NCBI RefSeq assembly: GCF_023333585.1
Contig: NZ_JAIQZN010000072.1
Location: 1-37,229 of the forward strand
From: Argonema antarcticum A004/B2
Lineage (GTDB): Bacteria; Cyanobacteriota; Cyanobacteriia; Cyanobacteriales; Aerosakkonemataceae
Reading direction: 5' to 3'
DNA length: 37,229 nucleotides
Below the pieces are notes generated by a model. The model made no database searches and was not told where the DNA came from. It was given only the letters and a program-made list of their open reading frames with translations. Positions 1-9,616 of the stretch are shown one piece after another (the first letter of the stretch is position 1; each line of letters starts with the position of its first letter). The translations under genes were made by a program, and so were the position numbers.

Positions 1-14
1 ACAAGTTTCTGTAG

Positions 15-79
15 GGGCGAAGCATTGCGGATTTAACGTTTCGTTTTTGAGTTAAGATAAATCCCGCAATGCTTCGCCC
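15..79. repeat. Palindromic intergenic element, copy 1
   Basis: Perfect 16-bp inverted arms (15-30 and 64-79, GGGCGAAGCATTGCGG and its complement) flank a 33-bp AT-rich loop. Nearly the same arm sequence returns at 15916-15990, so this is a dispersed palindromic family and not a one-off hairpin. It lies downstream of the CHAT gene that ends at 143. There is no U-tract after the stem, so an intrinsic terminator is not supported. Confidence 0.75.
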
Positions 80-142
80 GACCACTATACATAGTCTTCC
101 ACCGGGAAGGGAGTAAAGCAGAAGTACACCGAGTTTTTTTGC

Positions 143-2731
143 TCACTCAGCTTCTCCAATCAGAGTAAAAGCTGCCCAATTTTTCGGTTCAGGATGATTT
201 TTCATCGTCTTCAGCATCGCCTGACGCAATGCCTGAGCCTTATCGGGGTTATTTTGCAAATTTTGATAAAATTCAGTCATCAATACTGCTGTTGGGGCAT
301 CTGGCACTGACCAAAGCGATACAATTACACTGGGTACACCCGCACTAATTAAACTACGAGATAATCCAATTACGCCATCGCCAGTTAGTTTACCACGTCC
401 AGTATCGCAAGCACTTAAAACTACTAATTCGGCGTGTAATTTCAAATCCAAAATTTCGCTAGAAGTCAGTAAACCATTATCATTTCCTGATGGTGCAAGT
501 GCTACAGCACCGGGTATGCCTAGACCTGTAAAATCATCAATTAACCCATGTGTTGCTAAATGAATAATCCTGGCTTTTGGTAATAACTGTAATATCGCTA
601 ATTTGGTAGCATCATTACCTGTAAGCGCTTGCGTATTGAATAATTGAGCAATCGTTTTTGCTTCGGTTTCTGAACCCGGTAAGCTAGGTAATTTTTGCGG
701 TGTTTCTCCAATTTTTTCGGCGATACTCGGCATATTGGGATTGCCGACAATTAAGATATCTTTACCTGAAACTAATTGTCGTTGTTGATGAGTTAAATCT
801 AAGACTTGAATTGATGGGGCAGTCAGAATTGTATGTTTTTCAATTAGATATTTGCCTTGGGCGTCAAGGAGTGCAACAAAGGGAACTAGGAATAACTCGT
901 TTTGAGGAACGAAAGTAACGCGACCATTAGGATCTGTAGGTAGTAAATCAGTAATTGGTTGAATTAGTAATTGATAAAGTTGTTGTAATTTTTCAGTTGG
1001 GTTTACTACTTCAACTCTGGCGGATACAAATAAACCTCGACCTCTAACTCCTATTGATTCTCGACTGGTGGTAACGAGGTCTGCTAATGTTGTATTTTGT
1101 TTCTGCCATAATGGTTTGAGGTCGCTGCGGCGAAAGGTAACTTCCCCTGTGGGTTTGATTACCCAAATATATAGTTCTGATTGTTTCCATTGCTGTTTAC
1201 CTTGGATTTGGAAGTCATCATAAATTATCGAATATTGAACTAAGGTAGATTTTTGCTGTTGGGCAATTTTTTTAAGCTGGGTAATGGTAGGTTTAAGAGA
1301 TGCAGTAGGCAAGGTTTCTTGAGGATTAGAAGTTAATTTTTTGGCTAATAATTCCACAAATGCTCTAGCGCGACCTCGTTCAGCTATTTCGAGCGCGGTA
1401 TCTGTTTTATTCTGGGCAATTAGGACTTCTTGTAAAGTGCGATAGGATGTAGATTGCTGTTCAAAAATAGATACTTTTTGGGCATCAGTTAATCCACCTC
1501 GGAGTGATTCAAATACCTCAATAGCATTGTTGAGGTTTGTTTCTGCTGCTGCGAGATTGCCAGATTTGAATAGAGTACGTCCCAGATTATTGAGTGACTG
1601 TCCCTCCCCAAGTAGGTCTTTAATTTCCCGTACAATGGCCAATTTTTGCTGTTGGTATGCGATCGCTTTTGGGTAGTCTCCTAGTGAATCGTAAGCAATT
1701 CCCAGATTTCCCAGTGCTGCACCCTCTCCTTGGCGGTCTTTAATTTCCTGTGCAATGGCCAAACTTTGCTGATGGTATGCGATCGCTTTTGCGTAATCTC
1801 CCAGGTTATAGTAAACAAGTCCCAGATTTCCGAGTGACTCTCCCTCCCCTTGGCGGTCTTTAATTTCCCGTACAATGGCCAATTTTTGCTGTTGGTATGC
1901 GATCGCTTTTGGGTAGTCTCCTAGTGAATCGTAAGCAATTCCCAGATTTCCCAGTGCTGCACCCTCTCCTTGGCGGTCTTTAATTTCCTGTGCAATGGCC
2001 AATCTTTGCTGATGGTATGCGATCGCTTTTGGGTAGTCTCCGAGAGAAAAGTAAGTATTTCCCAGATTTCCGAGTACTCTTCCCTCACCTTTTCGGTCTT
2101 TAATTTCCCGTGCAATAGCCAAACTTTGCTGATGGTATTCGATCGCTTTTGCGTAATCTCCCAGGTTATAGTAAACAATTCCCAGATTTCCGAGTGACTC
2201 TCCCTCCCCTTGGCGGTCTTTAATTTCCCGTACAATGACCAATTTTTGCTGTTGGTATGCGATCGCTTTTGGGTAGTCTCCCAGGAAATAGTAAGCATTT
2301 CCTAAATTTCCCAGTGCGTGTCCCTCACCTTTTCGGTCTTTAATTTCCTGTGCAATGGCCAATCTTTGCTGATGGTATGCGATCGCTTTTGGGTAGTCTC
2401 CCAGATAAAGGTACGCAACTCCCATATTTCCGAGTACTCTACCCTCCTCTTCGCGGTCTTTTATTTCACGATAAATATTTAGTGCTTGTTGCCAAGACTT
2501 TACTGCGGCTTCAAATTGATTACTCTGATACTGCTGCGTACCCTGCTCAATCAGTCTATCTGCTTCTGCTTTCCTTGCATCTGGCGTTTGCGCCAACACT
2601 GGCGGCGTAGACAATATCACCCTCAAATTAGCAGCAAAAGGTATTGCACCAGCACTCAGCAGGGTAATCAACACAGTAAAGCCAATTTTTCGGAGATGCA
2701 CGGTCATTTTTTGGGAAAAGTGCAGCGACAT
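143..2731 (-). CDS. Secreted TPR-CHAT domain protein
   Basis: An 862-residue protein. Residues 1-48 form a signal peptide (basic start, hydrophobic stretch, cleavage likely after VLAQ), so the protein is probably exported. Residues about 55-430 are tetratricopeptide repeats of 40 residues with the core GEGxxLGNLGxxYxxLGDYPKAI. The C-terminal part (about 590-862) is a CHAT domain, a caspase-like peptidase fold, with the histidine in HLATHG (about residue 728) and the cysteine in LSACDTG (about 775), so it looks catalytically intact. An in-frame ATG at 2707 begins right at the signal peptide and is an alternative start; neither start has a clear ribosome-binding site. Cyanobacteria carry many such proteins, usually of unknown substrate. 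The repeat units are almost identical at DNA level, which suggests recent expansion. Confidence 0.9.
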   Translation of the reverse strand: MSLHFSQKMTVHLRKIGFTVLITLLSAGAIPFAANLRVILSTPPVLAQTPDARKAEADRLIEQGTQQYQSNQFEAAVKSWQQALNIYREIKDREEEGRVLGNMGVAYLYLGDYPKAIAYHQQRLAIAQEIKDRKGEGHALGNLGNAYYFLGDYPKAIAYQQQKLVIVREIKDRQGEGESLGNLGIVYYNLGDYAKAIEYHQQSLAIAREIKDRKGEGRVLGNLGNTYFSLGDYPKAIAYHQQRLAIAQEIKDRQGEGAALGNLGIAYDSLGDYPKAIAYQQQKLAIVREIKDRQGEGESLGNLGLVYYNLGDYAKAIAYHQQSLAIAQEIKDRQGEGAALGNLGIAYDSLGDYPKAIAYQQQKLAIVREIKDLLGEGQSLNNLGRTLFKSGNLAAAETNLNNAIEVFESLRGGLTDAQKVSIFEQQSTSYRTLQEVLIAQNKTDTALEIAERGRARAFVELLAKKLTSNPQETLPTASLKPTITQLKKIAQQQKSTLVQYSIIYDDFQIQGKQQWKQSELYIWVIKPTGEVTFRRSDLKPLWQKQNTTLADLVTTSRESIGVRGRGLFVSARVEVVNPTEKLQQLYQLLIQPITDLLPTDPNGRVTFVPQNELFLVPFVALLDAQGKYLIEKHTILTAPSIQVLDLTHQQRQLVSGKDILIVGNPNMPSIAEKIGETPQKLPSLPGSETEAKTIAQLFNTQALTGNDATKLAILQLLPKARIIHLATHGLIDDFTGLGIPGAVALAPSGNDNGLLTSSEILDLKLHAELVVLSACDTGRGKLTGDGVIGLSRSLISAGVPSVIVSLWSVPDAPTAVLMTEFYQNLQNNPDKAQALRQAMLKTMKNHPEPKNWAAFTLIGEAE
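1620..2460 (-). repeat. 120-bp tandem repeats within the CHAT gene
   Basis: Seven consecutive 120-bp units encode the 40-residue TPRs. Each carries GCGATCGC, or one-off variants of it, at the same place in the unit. Units come in distinguishable types (QQRLAIAQ, QQKLxIVRE, HQQSLAIA) in an order that suggests a three-unit 360-bp block was itself duplicated. Confidence 0.8.
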
Positions 2732-3138
2732 TACTGTTTTAAACCAAGGTGAAACGGCAGTGTAAACAAAAATTCTGGCAGTTTTGATCTATGCCATCAA
2801 ATCATACTTTTACAGATAAAAAAAGTACAGATAAGTTGTAGGGGCGGGTTTGGTAGATACAGCGCCTTGCGAGTGGGTGAGGTACAGGTAAATTGTAGGG
2901 GCGGGTTTTGCCATGATTCTTGTCCGTTAGCCACAAATTATCTGCTAAACCCGCCCCAAATGTCGCGTTATCAAGAAAATCATTTTATTGTACCTCACGC
3001 GGCTGCAAGCCGCTGTAATTTGTGAGTAACCGACAAGAATCATGGCAAAACCTGCCCCTTGTATATTCAAAGAGCCATAGCGATCGCACCACTTTAGCCG
3101 GAGATCGCCCTTTCACTTTACACCGAATGAATAAAGAT
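2732..3138. repeat. Gap with nested inverted repeats
   Basis: No gene is seen in this 407-bp gap. It holds a large inverted repeat: 2897-2924 matches the reverse complement of 3032-3059 with one mismatch (core AGGGGCGGGTTTTGCCATGA). Inside it lie a smaller inverted pair of GGGGCGGGTTT type (about 2942-2956), GTGAGGTACA at 2876-2885 facing TGTACCTCAC at 2990-2999, and the palindrome GCGGCTGCAAGCCGC near 3000. A further GTAGGGGCGGGTTTGG stands at about 2839. This looks like two or more palindromic elements nested in each other. The promoter of the CHAT gene must lie at the left side but is not obvious. Confidence 0.7.
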
Positions 3139-3282
3139 TTATTCATTTTCATCAACATTATCAAAGATATCTTCAGCCGCGCTCAGAAAGCGATCGGAAG
3201 CATCCATGTGATCTTCTGCAATGTAAGTCGCTAATTCAATCAAGTCACGGATAACTTGTGGACGTTTTTGGAGCGAGGTCAT
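3139..3282 (-). pseudogene. Truncated ParE-like toxin
   Basis: A 47-residue reading frame containing RDLIELATYIAEDHMDASDR followed by FLSAAEDIFDNV, which matches the N-terminal half of RelE/ParE-family toxins (the D-x-x-x-YIAED and RFLxAxExxF signature). Family members are about 90-105 residues, so the C-terminal half with the core strands is missing; the frame stops at 3139, next to the repeat element that fills 2876-3059. It starts 8 bp after the ParD stop codon, the usual operon order. Probably an inactivated toxin. The loss may be due to insertion of the palindromic element, which is inference. Confidence 0.6.
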
Positions 3283-3290
3283 TTTTCCCC

Positions 3291-3551
3291 CTACAACCCC
3301 TGATGCTTGGAAATACGCGATCGCACAGCTTGACGAATCTCCATCCAATCTTCCTCCGTCATCGCCGTAGCATTTCCTGATTCCAAACCCTCTAATAACA
3401 TCCCTTCCAAACGTTCTGTAGCTTTGCGTTTTTGGTCTTGGCGAATTAACTGACGAAAATACTCGCTAACTGTACTATAACCCCCTTGAGCTACCTGTTC
3501 TTCAATATAAGTTCGCATTGAGTCAGGTAGAGAAATATTAATACTTGTCAC
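3291..3551 (-). CDS. parD: ParD-type ribbon-helix-helix antitoxin
   Basis: An 86-residue protein with the N-terminal strand TSINISLPDSMRTYIEEQV and the helix YSTVSEYFRQLIRQDQ, the ribbon-helix-helix DNA-binding signature of type II antitoxins of the ParD/CopG class. The acidic C-terminal part would bind the toxin. It begins at a GTG (3551) preceded by a GAGGTAA ribosome-binding-like sequence. Its toxin partner just downstream is truncated, so this is now probably an antitoxin without an active toxin. ParD proteins normally repress their own promoter. Confidence 0.8.
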   Translation of the reverse strand: MTSINISLPDSMRTYIEEQVAQGGYSTVSEYFRQLIRQDQKRKATERLEGMLLEGLESGNATAMTEEDWMEIRQAVRSRISKHQGL

Positions 3552-3657
3552 GGGTATTACTTACCTCATTTAACTCCTTATTTTTATTGTGGCATATTTT
3601 GCCAAAATCGAATCTAAGCTACAATGCAAGCAGGTCAAGCATTCCACTAGCCCCAGC

Positions 3658-4398
3658 ATGATAGAAACACTGCAAACTTATCTCTACCAACTTGGACAAT
3701 TTGCCGATACCCTCGTCAAAACTCAGCTAACTCAACTCAGTTGGCTGAGTGTCGGCATCATTTTTGCAGCGGGCTTGCTCACCAGCCTGACACCCTGTAT
3801 GCTTTCCATGTTACCGATTACGATCGGCTACATCGGCGGCTATGAAGCCAAAAGCCGCCTGCAAGCAGCCGCGCAATCCACCTGGTTTTCCTTGGGATTG
3901 GCAACTACCCTCGCTGGATTGGGAATTGCAGCAGGTTTGCTGGGACAAGTTTACGGTCAAATTGGCATTGGGTTGCCGATCGTCGTTAGCATTATCGCTA
4001 TCCTGATGGGGTTAAACTTACTAGAAGCCCTGCCTTTACAGTTTCCATCCTTTACCAACACAGAATTTATCTCCAAAGATTTACCAGCAGGAGTCCGTTC
4101 CTATCTGCTAGGTTTAACATTCGGCTTAGTTGCTTCCCCTTGCAGCACTCCCGTTCTAGCAACATTGCTAGCTTGGGTTGCAGGAACAAAAGACTTTATT
4201 TTAGGCGCTGTTTTGCTGCTATCCTATACATTAGGATACGTCGCGCCATTAATTGTGGCTGGTACTTTCACCGCCTCTATTAAAAAATTATTGGAATTGC
4301 GTCGTTGGTCTGGTTGGATAAATCCAGTTAGCGGCGCATTGTTAGTAGGATTTGGCGTATTTTCGCTGCTGTCTCGGATTCCCGTGAGAATGTGGTAA
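3658..4398 (+). CDS. ccdA: Cytochrome c biogenesis protein CcdA
   Basis: A 246-residue polytopic membrane protein, about six helices, of the CcdA/short DsbD family. It moves reducing power from cytoplasmic thioredoxin across the thylakoid or plasma membrane so that apocytochrome c haem-binding cysteines stay reduced. The two key cysteines are visible in SLTPCMLSMLPITIGYIGG (first helix) and LVASPCSTPVLATLLAW (fourth helix). The ATG at 3658 gives the usual cyanobacterial length; an in-frame GTG at 3589 would add 23 residues of no membrane character. It is followed after 54 bp by ccsB, the other half of the System II pathway, so co-transcription is likely. Confidence 0.9.
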   Translation: MIETLQTYLYQLGQFADTLVKTQLTQLSWLSVGIIFAAGLLTSLTPCMLSMLPITIGYIGGYEAKSRLQAAAQSTWFSLGLATTLAGLGIAAGLLGQVYGQIGIGLPIVVSIIAILMGLNLLEALPLQFPSFTNTEFISKDLPAGVRSYLLGLTFGLVASPCSTPVLATLLAWVAGTKDFILGAVLLLSYTLGYVAPLIVAGTFTASIKKLLELRRWSGWINPVSGALLVGFGVFSLLSRIPVRMW

Positions 4399-4452
4399 CT
4401 ACCAATTCGGAATCACTTAAGACAAAGCGTCATAGAAAAAAGATAAGGGAAA

Positions 4453-5847
4453 ATGACAATTAACAATTACCAATCACCAATTACCAAAGTAAAAAAATTC
4501 TTCCAGGGCGAGTTATTGCCGCTACTGGCAAATTTACGATTTGCGATTTTGCTACTGCTAGCGATCGCACTATTCAGCATCAGCGGCACCCTCATCGAAC
4601 AAGGTCAATCTATTCCATTTTACCAGACAAACTATCCAGAACATCCAGCTTTATTTGGCTTCCTCACCTGGAAAGTTATCTTAATCTTGGGATTAAACGA
4701 TGTTTATCGCACTTGGTGGTTTTTATCCCTGCTGATTTTATTTGGCAGCAGCTTAAGCGCCTGCACATTTACCCGTCAATTTCCAGCTTTAAAAGCTGCC
4801 CGCAGTTGGAAATTTTACGACCAACCCCGCCAGTTTGAAAAATTAGCTTTAAGTGCAGAAATAGAAACAGGTTCCATAAATTCGTTATTGCCAGCTTTGC
4901 AAAAGCGCGGCTATCGCATCTTTCAAGAAGCAGATACTCTCTATGCTCGTAAAGGCATAGTCGGACGGATCGGCCCGATCGTCGTTCATGCCAGTATGCT
5001 TATCATTTTAGCAGGATCGATTTGGGGAGCCATGACCGGATTTCTGGCTCAAGAAATGGTTCCTAGCGGGCAAACTTTTCAAGTTAAAAATATCATTGAT
5101 GCTGGGCCTTTGGCAGAACCGCAATTTCCCAAAGATTGGTCATTAAAGGTAAATCGCTTCTGGATTGACTACACGCCACAAGGTGCAGTTAACCAGTTTT
5201 ATTCCGATCTATCAGTTTTGGATAAAGAAGGAAAAGAAGTAGATCGTCAGACAATTTACGTCAACAAACCGCTACGCTACCGGGGAGTGACATTCTATCA
5301 GACAGATTGGGGCATCGCCGCGATCCGATTCCAGTTTAATAATAGCCCGATTTTGCAGTTACCTATGGCTCAATTAGATACTGGCGGTAAAGGTAGAATT
5401 TGGGGAACTTGGATTCCCACCAAACCGGATTTGAGTGAGGGAGTTTCCCTTTTAACACGGGACTTGCAAGGAACTTTACTAATTTACGATACTGCGGGTA
5501 AACTAATATCAACTCTTCGCGAAGGAATGTCTGCCGAAATCAATGGCGTCAGGTTTAAAATTGTGGAAGTTGTCGGCAGTACTGGTTTGCAAATTAAAGC
5601 CGATCCAGGTATTCCATTTGTTTACACTGGTTTTGGTTTACTCATGCTAGGCGTGATTATGAGCTATGTCTCTCACTCCCAGATTTGGGCGCTACAAGAA
5701 GATGGACTGCTATATGTAGGCGGTAGAACAAATCGCGCTCAAGTCGCCTTCGAGCGCGAGGTGATCGATATTTTGGATCGACTCAAAACGCCTGCAATTA
5801 GTGAAAAAGTTGCGATCGCACCCACCTCATTAGCCAGCGAAACTTGA
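4453..5847 (+). CDS. ccsB: Cytochrome c biogenesis protein Ccs1/CcsB (ResB family)
   Basis: A 464-residue membrane protein of System II cytochrome c maturation, which with CcsA forms the haem delivery and ligation complex. Membrane segments: about residues 30-50, 70-95, a third in [20 protein letters not shown], then a large lumenal domain, and a last segment around [20 protein letters not shown]. The conserved histidines VVHASM and SHSQIW are both present. CcdA lies immediately upstream, and these two commonly sit together in cyanobacteria. CcsA is not in this window. The gene ends convergent with queF, 41 bp away. Confidence 0.92.
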   Translation: MTINNYQSPITKVKKFFQGELLPLLANLRFAILLLLAIALFSISGTLIEQGQSIPFYQTNYPEHPALFGFLTWKVILILGLNDVYRTWWFLSLLILFGSSLSACTFTRQFPALKAARSWKFYDQPRQFEKLALSAEIETGSINSLLPALQKRGYRIFQEADTLYARKGIVGRIGPIVVHASMLIILAGSIWGAMTGFLAQEMVPSGQTFQVKNIIDAGPLAEPQFPKDWSLKVNRFWIDYTPQGAVNQFYSDLSVLDKEGKEVDRQTIYVNKPLRYRGVTFYQTDWGIAAIRFQFNNSPILQLPMAQLDTGGKGRIWGTWIPTKPDLSEGVSLLTRDLQGTLLIYDTAGKLISTLREGMSAEINGVRFKIVEVVGSTGLQIKADPGIPFVYTGFGLLMLGVIMSYVSHSQIWALQEDGLLYVGGRTNRAQVAFEREVIDILDRLKTPAISEKVAIAPTSLASET

Positions 5848-5867
5848 TAGCGTCCGGCGATTGAGAG

Positions 5868-5889
5868 AGAGGGATTCCTTCCTCCCTCT
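5868..5889. terminator. Possible bidirectional hairpin between ccsB and queF
   Basis: AGAGGGA (5868-5874) and TCCCTCT (5883-5889) can pair around an 8-nt loop between two convergent genes; the right arm touches the queF stop codon. The stem is short and there is no strong U-tract, so this is only a candidate. Confidence 0.3.
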
Positions 5890-6320
5890 TACTTTTGGTG
5901 ACGCGCCTCAATCACCGTATGGACATTACCGCGAGGAGTAAAATCCCCTTTCACAGTTACCTCTAAAGGATCGCAAGCAGCAACAAAATCATCCAAAATT
6001 TGATTAACCGATTCTTCGTGAGAGATGTAGCGATCGCGGTAACTGTTAATATAAAGTTTCAGCGCCTTCAACTCCACCACCTTTTCATCTGGCACATAGG
6101 CAATCTGGATTGTCGCAAAATCAGGATATCCAGAAAAAGGACACTTACAAGTAAACTCTGGCAAAGTAATGTTGATATTGTAGCGTCGCCCCACGCGGGG
6201 ATTGGCGAAAGTTATCAGCTTTCCTTCAGCAATATCCCGTTCCCCATACTTCATCTCTAAAGTTTGCTCCAATACTACAGACTCTGGCGTGGTATTGAAT
6301 TGAGTTGAGGAATTAGCCAT
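5889..6320 (-). CDS. queF: NADPH-dependent 7-cyano-7-deazaguanine reductase QueF
   Basis: A 143-residue single-domain (short type) QueF. It reduces preQ0 nitrile to preQ1 amine in queuosine synthesis for tRNA wobble positions. The catalytic motif KCPFSGYPDFATIQIAY carries the active-site cysteine (Cys60) and the proton-donating aspartate (Asp67), and ELKALKLYINSYRDRYISHE is the family QueF motif with the substrate-binding glutamate. The length matches the short bacterial class. It lies 9 bp after the preceding minus-strand gene and is probably co-transcribed with it. No preQ1 riboswitch was recognised directly upstream, as that space is coding. Confidence 0.93.
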   Translation of the reverse strand: MANSSTQFNTTPESVVLEQTLEMKYGERDIAEGKLITFANPRVGRRYNINITLPEFTCKCPFSGYPDFATIQIAYVPDEKVVELKALKLYINSYRDRYISHEESVNQILDDFVAACDPLEVTVKGDFTPRGNVHTVIEARHQK

Positions 6321-6329
6321 GATAAGTAC

Positions 6330-6764
6330 CTAAAAAATAAATGGTGGATTGTAATCGTTATCCATTCTGTCACCCGATTCCCAATCTGGGCAATTATCCC
6401 CATCCCAACCATAAGGGTGCATTCCACAAACTAACAAATTACCCCCATAAGCTTGACCGTGGAAATGACGACAACCAACACAAGCAGGATGTTGGGTTTG
6501 CAAAGAATCTTCCGGATCGCTTACTGACCATTCATCCTCGAAAAATGTCTCTTCCAGTTGCGAATTCAGCCCCAGAAATGGCTCGACCACCTGACTAAAA
6601 AACCGCTCTACATCTTCTGATATACTGGTCTGCAACTCATGGGCAACTTCTTCAGAAATCACTGCAAACGTTTCCAGCACTTCAGTAATGTCAAGTAAGA
6701 ACTGCTCCGCTTCATTAGCAACCGTCTCTAGTATTTCAACCAAATTTTTCTGCAATTCTTCCAT
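6330..6764 (-). CDS. Conserved cyanobacterial-type hypothetical protein with cysteine motif
   Basis: A 144-residue acidic protein whose function I do not recognise. Residues 1-75 are predicted helical and amphipathic (leucine, glutamate and valine rich). The C-terminal third has a cysteine-histidine cluster, CVGCRHFHG, followed about 16 residues later by VCGMHPYG and then DNCPDWE; the spacing suggests a small metal site. The general look of the tail (CxxCRHFHG...C.M/N.P.G...C.DWE) recurs in cyanobacterial hypothetical proteins. It sits directly upstream of queF (9 bp), but nothing in it points to tRNA modification. Confidence 0.7.
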   Translation of the reverse strand: MEELQKNLVEILETVANEAEQFLLDITEVLETFAVISEEVAHELQTSISEDVERFFSQVVEPFLGLNSQLEETFFEDEWSVSDPEDSLQTQHPACVGCRHFHGQAYGGNLLVCGMHPYGWDGDNCPDWESGDRMDNDYNPPFIF

Positions 6765-6852
6765 AGTTTCTTATGTTGGCCTACCTCTCAAAATAAATTA
6801 GAATCTTCTTGAGACAAGCCTTTTAATGTGAACATCTTTAATAAACAATATA

Positions 6853-6951
6853 TTAACGGTCGTTGCTTGTATATTTATGCCAAAAGGCTATTCCATAACC
6901 ATAAACACCAAGCATAACTTCAAGTGCTGACAACGCATCGGCTGTCACCAT
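6853..6951 (-). CDS. Possible 32-residue small membrane protein
   Basis: A short frame that starts one base after the stop codon of the phasin-like gene (TAA-T-ATG), an arrangement typical of translational coupling. The product begins MVTADALSALEVMLGVYGYG, has one hydrophobic stretch (about residues 6-24) and ends with a polar, basic tail WHKYTSNDR. It matches none of the small photosystem, cytochrome b6f or NDH subunits I can recall. Because it is so short, it could be chance; the coupled start and the membrane-like composition are the only support. Confidence 0.35.
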   Translation of the reverse strand: MVTADALSALEVMLGVYGYGIAFWHKYTSNDR

Positions 6952-6952
6952 A

Positions 6953-7324
6953 TTAATCCTGCTTCAGATGGCGCAGTTCTTCTTGCAGTGCTATAACTTG
7001 TTCTCGTAAAGAATCCACATTCTTCGTTTCCCCCCCTGGGGAGTCATCCTCTTCAACGACAATTTCAATGCGACGCGGTTCAGAGGGTTTGGTTTCCGTG
7101 GATGAGCTAATAGGTTGCTGCTCCTGGGCTCGGTTTACCATCTCGTCAACCAGACGTCGGGCTTCTTCGGTTGTCATTTCGCCCTTTGCCACCATTTCAT
7201 CTGTGAGTTTTTGGGCTTGCTCTCGCAGTTCCCCTAGTGTTACGCCCGCCTTCTCTCCCGCAGAGGCAACCACCCCAACTCCCAGGTAAAACGCTTTTTT
7301 AACCAGATCTCCTAAACCAGCCAT
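6953..7324 (-). CDS. Phasin-like protein
   Basis: A 123-residue protein with an N-terminal hydrophobic/amphipathic segment (LGDLVKKAFYLGVGVVASAG), a helical stretch with TLGELREQAQKLTDEMVAKG and MTTEEARRLVDEMV, a proline/serine linker, and a C-terminal coiled-coil heptad (SLREQVIALQEELRHLKQ). This arrangement fits the small cyanobacterial phasin/PhaF-like family, which in other bacteria coats polyhydroxyalkanoate granules; there is no PHA gene nearby to support that role. It begins about 20 bp downstream of the SRP RNA gene on the same strand, so it may be transcribed by read-through from that promoter. Confidence 0.65.
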   Translation of the reverse strand: MAGLGDLVKKAFYLGVGVVASAGEKAGVTLGELREQAQKLTDEMVAKGEMTTEEARRLVDEMVNRAQEQQPISSSTETKPSEPRRIEIVVEEDDSPGGETKNVDSLREQVIALQEELRHLKQD

Positions 7325-7349
7325 AGCCGCTGCTGCTCTTTAAAAAAGG

Positions 7350-7446
7350 GTGACCCGGAGTTCACGCCTGCTACAAGCATCCCGTATTGCTGCTACCTTC
7401 CGGTTCTGACAAGGTTTGGGCGTTGTGGCCGCGTGAGTCCAGGTCT
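7350..7446 (-). ncRNA. ffs: Small SRP RNA (4.5S type)
   Basis: On the minus strand the window reads GTCAGAACCGGAAGGTAGCA followed by GCAATACGGGAT, the invariant domain IV hairpin of bacterial signal recognition particle RNA (GGAA tetraloop and asymmetric internal loop, where Ffh binds). The two ends close as a helix, ACCTGGA (7444-7438) with TCCGGGT (7359-7353), which fixes the limits to within a few bases. A run of six T (complement of 7342-7347) follows the 3' end and would serve as terminator. A TATCCT-like -10 box lies just upstream of the 5' end (about 7453-7458). Confidence 0.93.
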
Positions 7447-7483
7447 AAGACTAGGATAGCATCATTCACAGAACTTGTGCAGC

Positions 7484-7655
7484 CAAAAGTCAAAAGTCAA
7501 AAGTCAAAAGTTAAAAGTCAAAAAATAATTAATTACAACTGACAACTGACAACTGACAACTGACAACTGACCACTGACAACTGACAACTGACCACTGACA
7601 ACTGACAACTGACCACTGACAACTGACAACTGACCAATGACTAATGACTGCTGAC
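7484..7655. repeat. Heptamer tandem repeats (AAAAGTC and AACTGAC)
   Basis: Two short-tandem families sit side by side: AAAAGTC repeated at 7484-7526, then a run of AACTGAC/CACTGAC units at about 7536-7655. Both have 7-bp periodicity. The right end encodes the last residues (LVSSH) and the stop codon of gloA. Heptanucleotide short tandemly repeated sequences are known from filamentous cyanobacteria. Confidence 0.9.
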
Positions 7656-8075
7656 CAATTCGGATTCCTGGTCTTGGACGGCAGAGCTTGTCGTACCGAC
7701 CTGAATCAGCTCAACCTTATACCCATCGGGGTCTTGCACAAAAGCAATCACAGTATTACCGTGTTTCATCGGGCCTGGTTCTCGCACTACTTTACCGCCA
7801 CGAGCCTTGATTTCTTCGCAAGTACCATAAATATCATCGACTCCAATGGCAATGTGACCGTAACCATCGCCCAAATCGTACTTATCGACTCCCCAGTTGT
7901 AAGTTAATTCCAAGACAGTGTGGTCAGACTCGTCCCCATATCCCACAAAAGCCAAGGTAAATTTGCCATCTGGATAATCTTTCTGGCGCAGCAACTTCAT
8001 GCCCAGCACTTCACTGTAGAACTTAACGGATTCTTCCAGATTGCCCACTCGTAGCATCGTGTGTAGCAGTCGCAT
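7641..8075 (-). CDS. gloA: Lactoylglutathione lyase (glyoxalase I)
   Basis: A 144-residue glyoxalase I, which converts the methylglyoxal-glutathione hemithioacetal to lactoylglutathione. The start chosen (8075) gives [20 protein letters not shown], the standard family beginning with the first metal-binding histidine (His5). Further metal ligands are visible in [11 protein letters not shown] (Glu), [11 protein letters not shown] (His) and [12 protein letters not shown] (Glu). An ATG six codons upstream is possible but not family-like. The last residues come from the tandem repeat at 7536-7655, so the natural C-terminus has been replaced by repeat-encoded sequence, probably harmless because it lies beyond the fold. 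Confidence 0.92.
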   Translation of the reverse strand: MRLLHTMLRVGNLEESVKFYSEVLGMKLLRQKDYPDGKFTLAFVGYGDESDHTVLELTYNWGVDKYDLGDGYGHIAIGVDDIYGTCEEIKARGGKVVREPGPMKHGNTVIAFVQDPDGYKVELIQVGTTSSAVQDQESELVSSH

Positions 8076-8236
8076 GGCCAACTCCAAATTCACTCGCTGC
8101 TTTCCATTCTAGGGGTACGCCACTTCCGGCTGCCGATAAACCTAACTTTTTATCAACTTTGTTAAGGAAACAACAAATAAAATCCTTAGACATCTTTAAT
8201 CTCTGTTTCATGAGTCTGTTAAACATTTATGCTTAA

Positions 8237-9616
<1,380 letters not shown>

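Noticed and set aside
1681-2298. Long alternative reading frames on both strands inside the TPR region of the first CHAT gene
   Set aside because: They follow the 120-bp repeat and appear only because every unit is nearly identical; the translated sequences have no domain character.
3022-3234. Plus-strand frame opposite the ParE fragment
   Set aside because: It crosses the palindromic repeat and has no recognisable protein features; the ParE-like frame explains the region better.
6765-6852. preQ1 riboswitch upstream of the queF transcript
   Set aside because: The leader before the 144-residue gene shows only a weak CTCAA/TTGAG hairpin; the aptamer layout with its A-rich tail could not be recognised.
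7484-7655. CRISPR array
   Set aside because: The repeats are contiguous 7-bp units without spacers of unique sequence, and no cas gene lies in the window. The same applies to 11022-11103 and 37087-37229.
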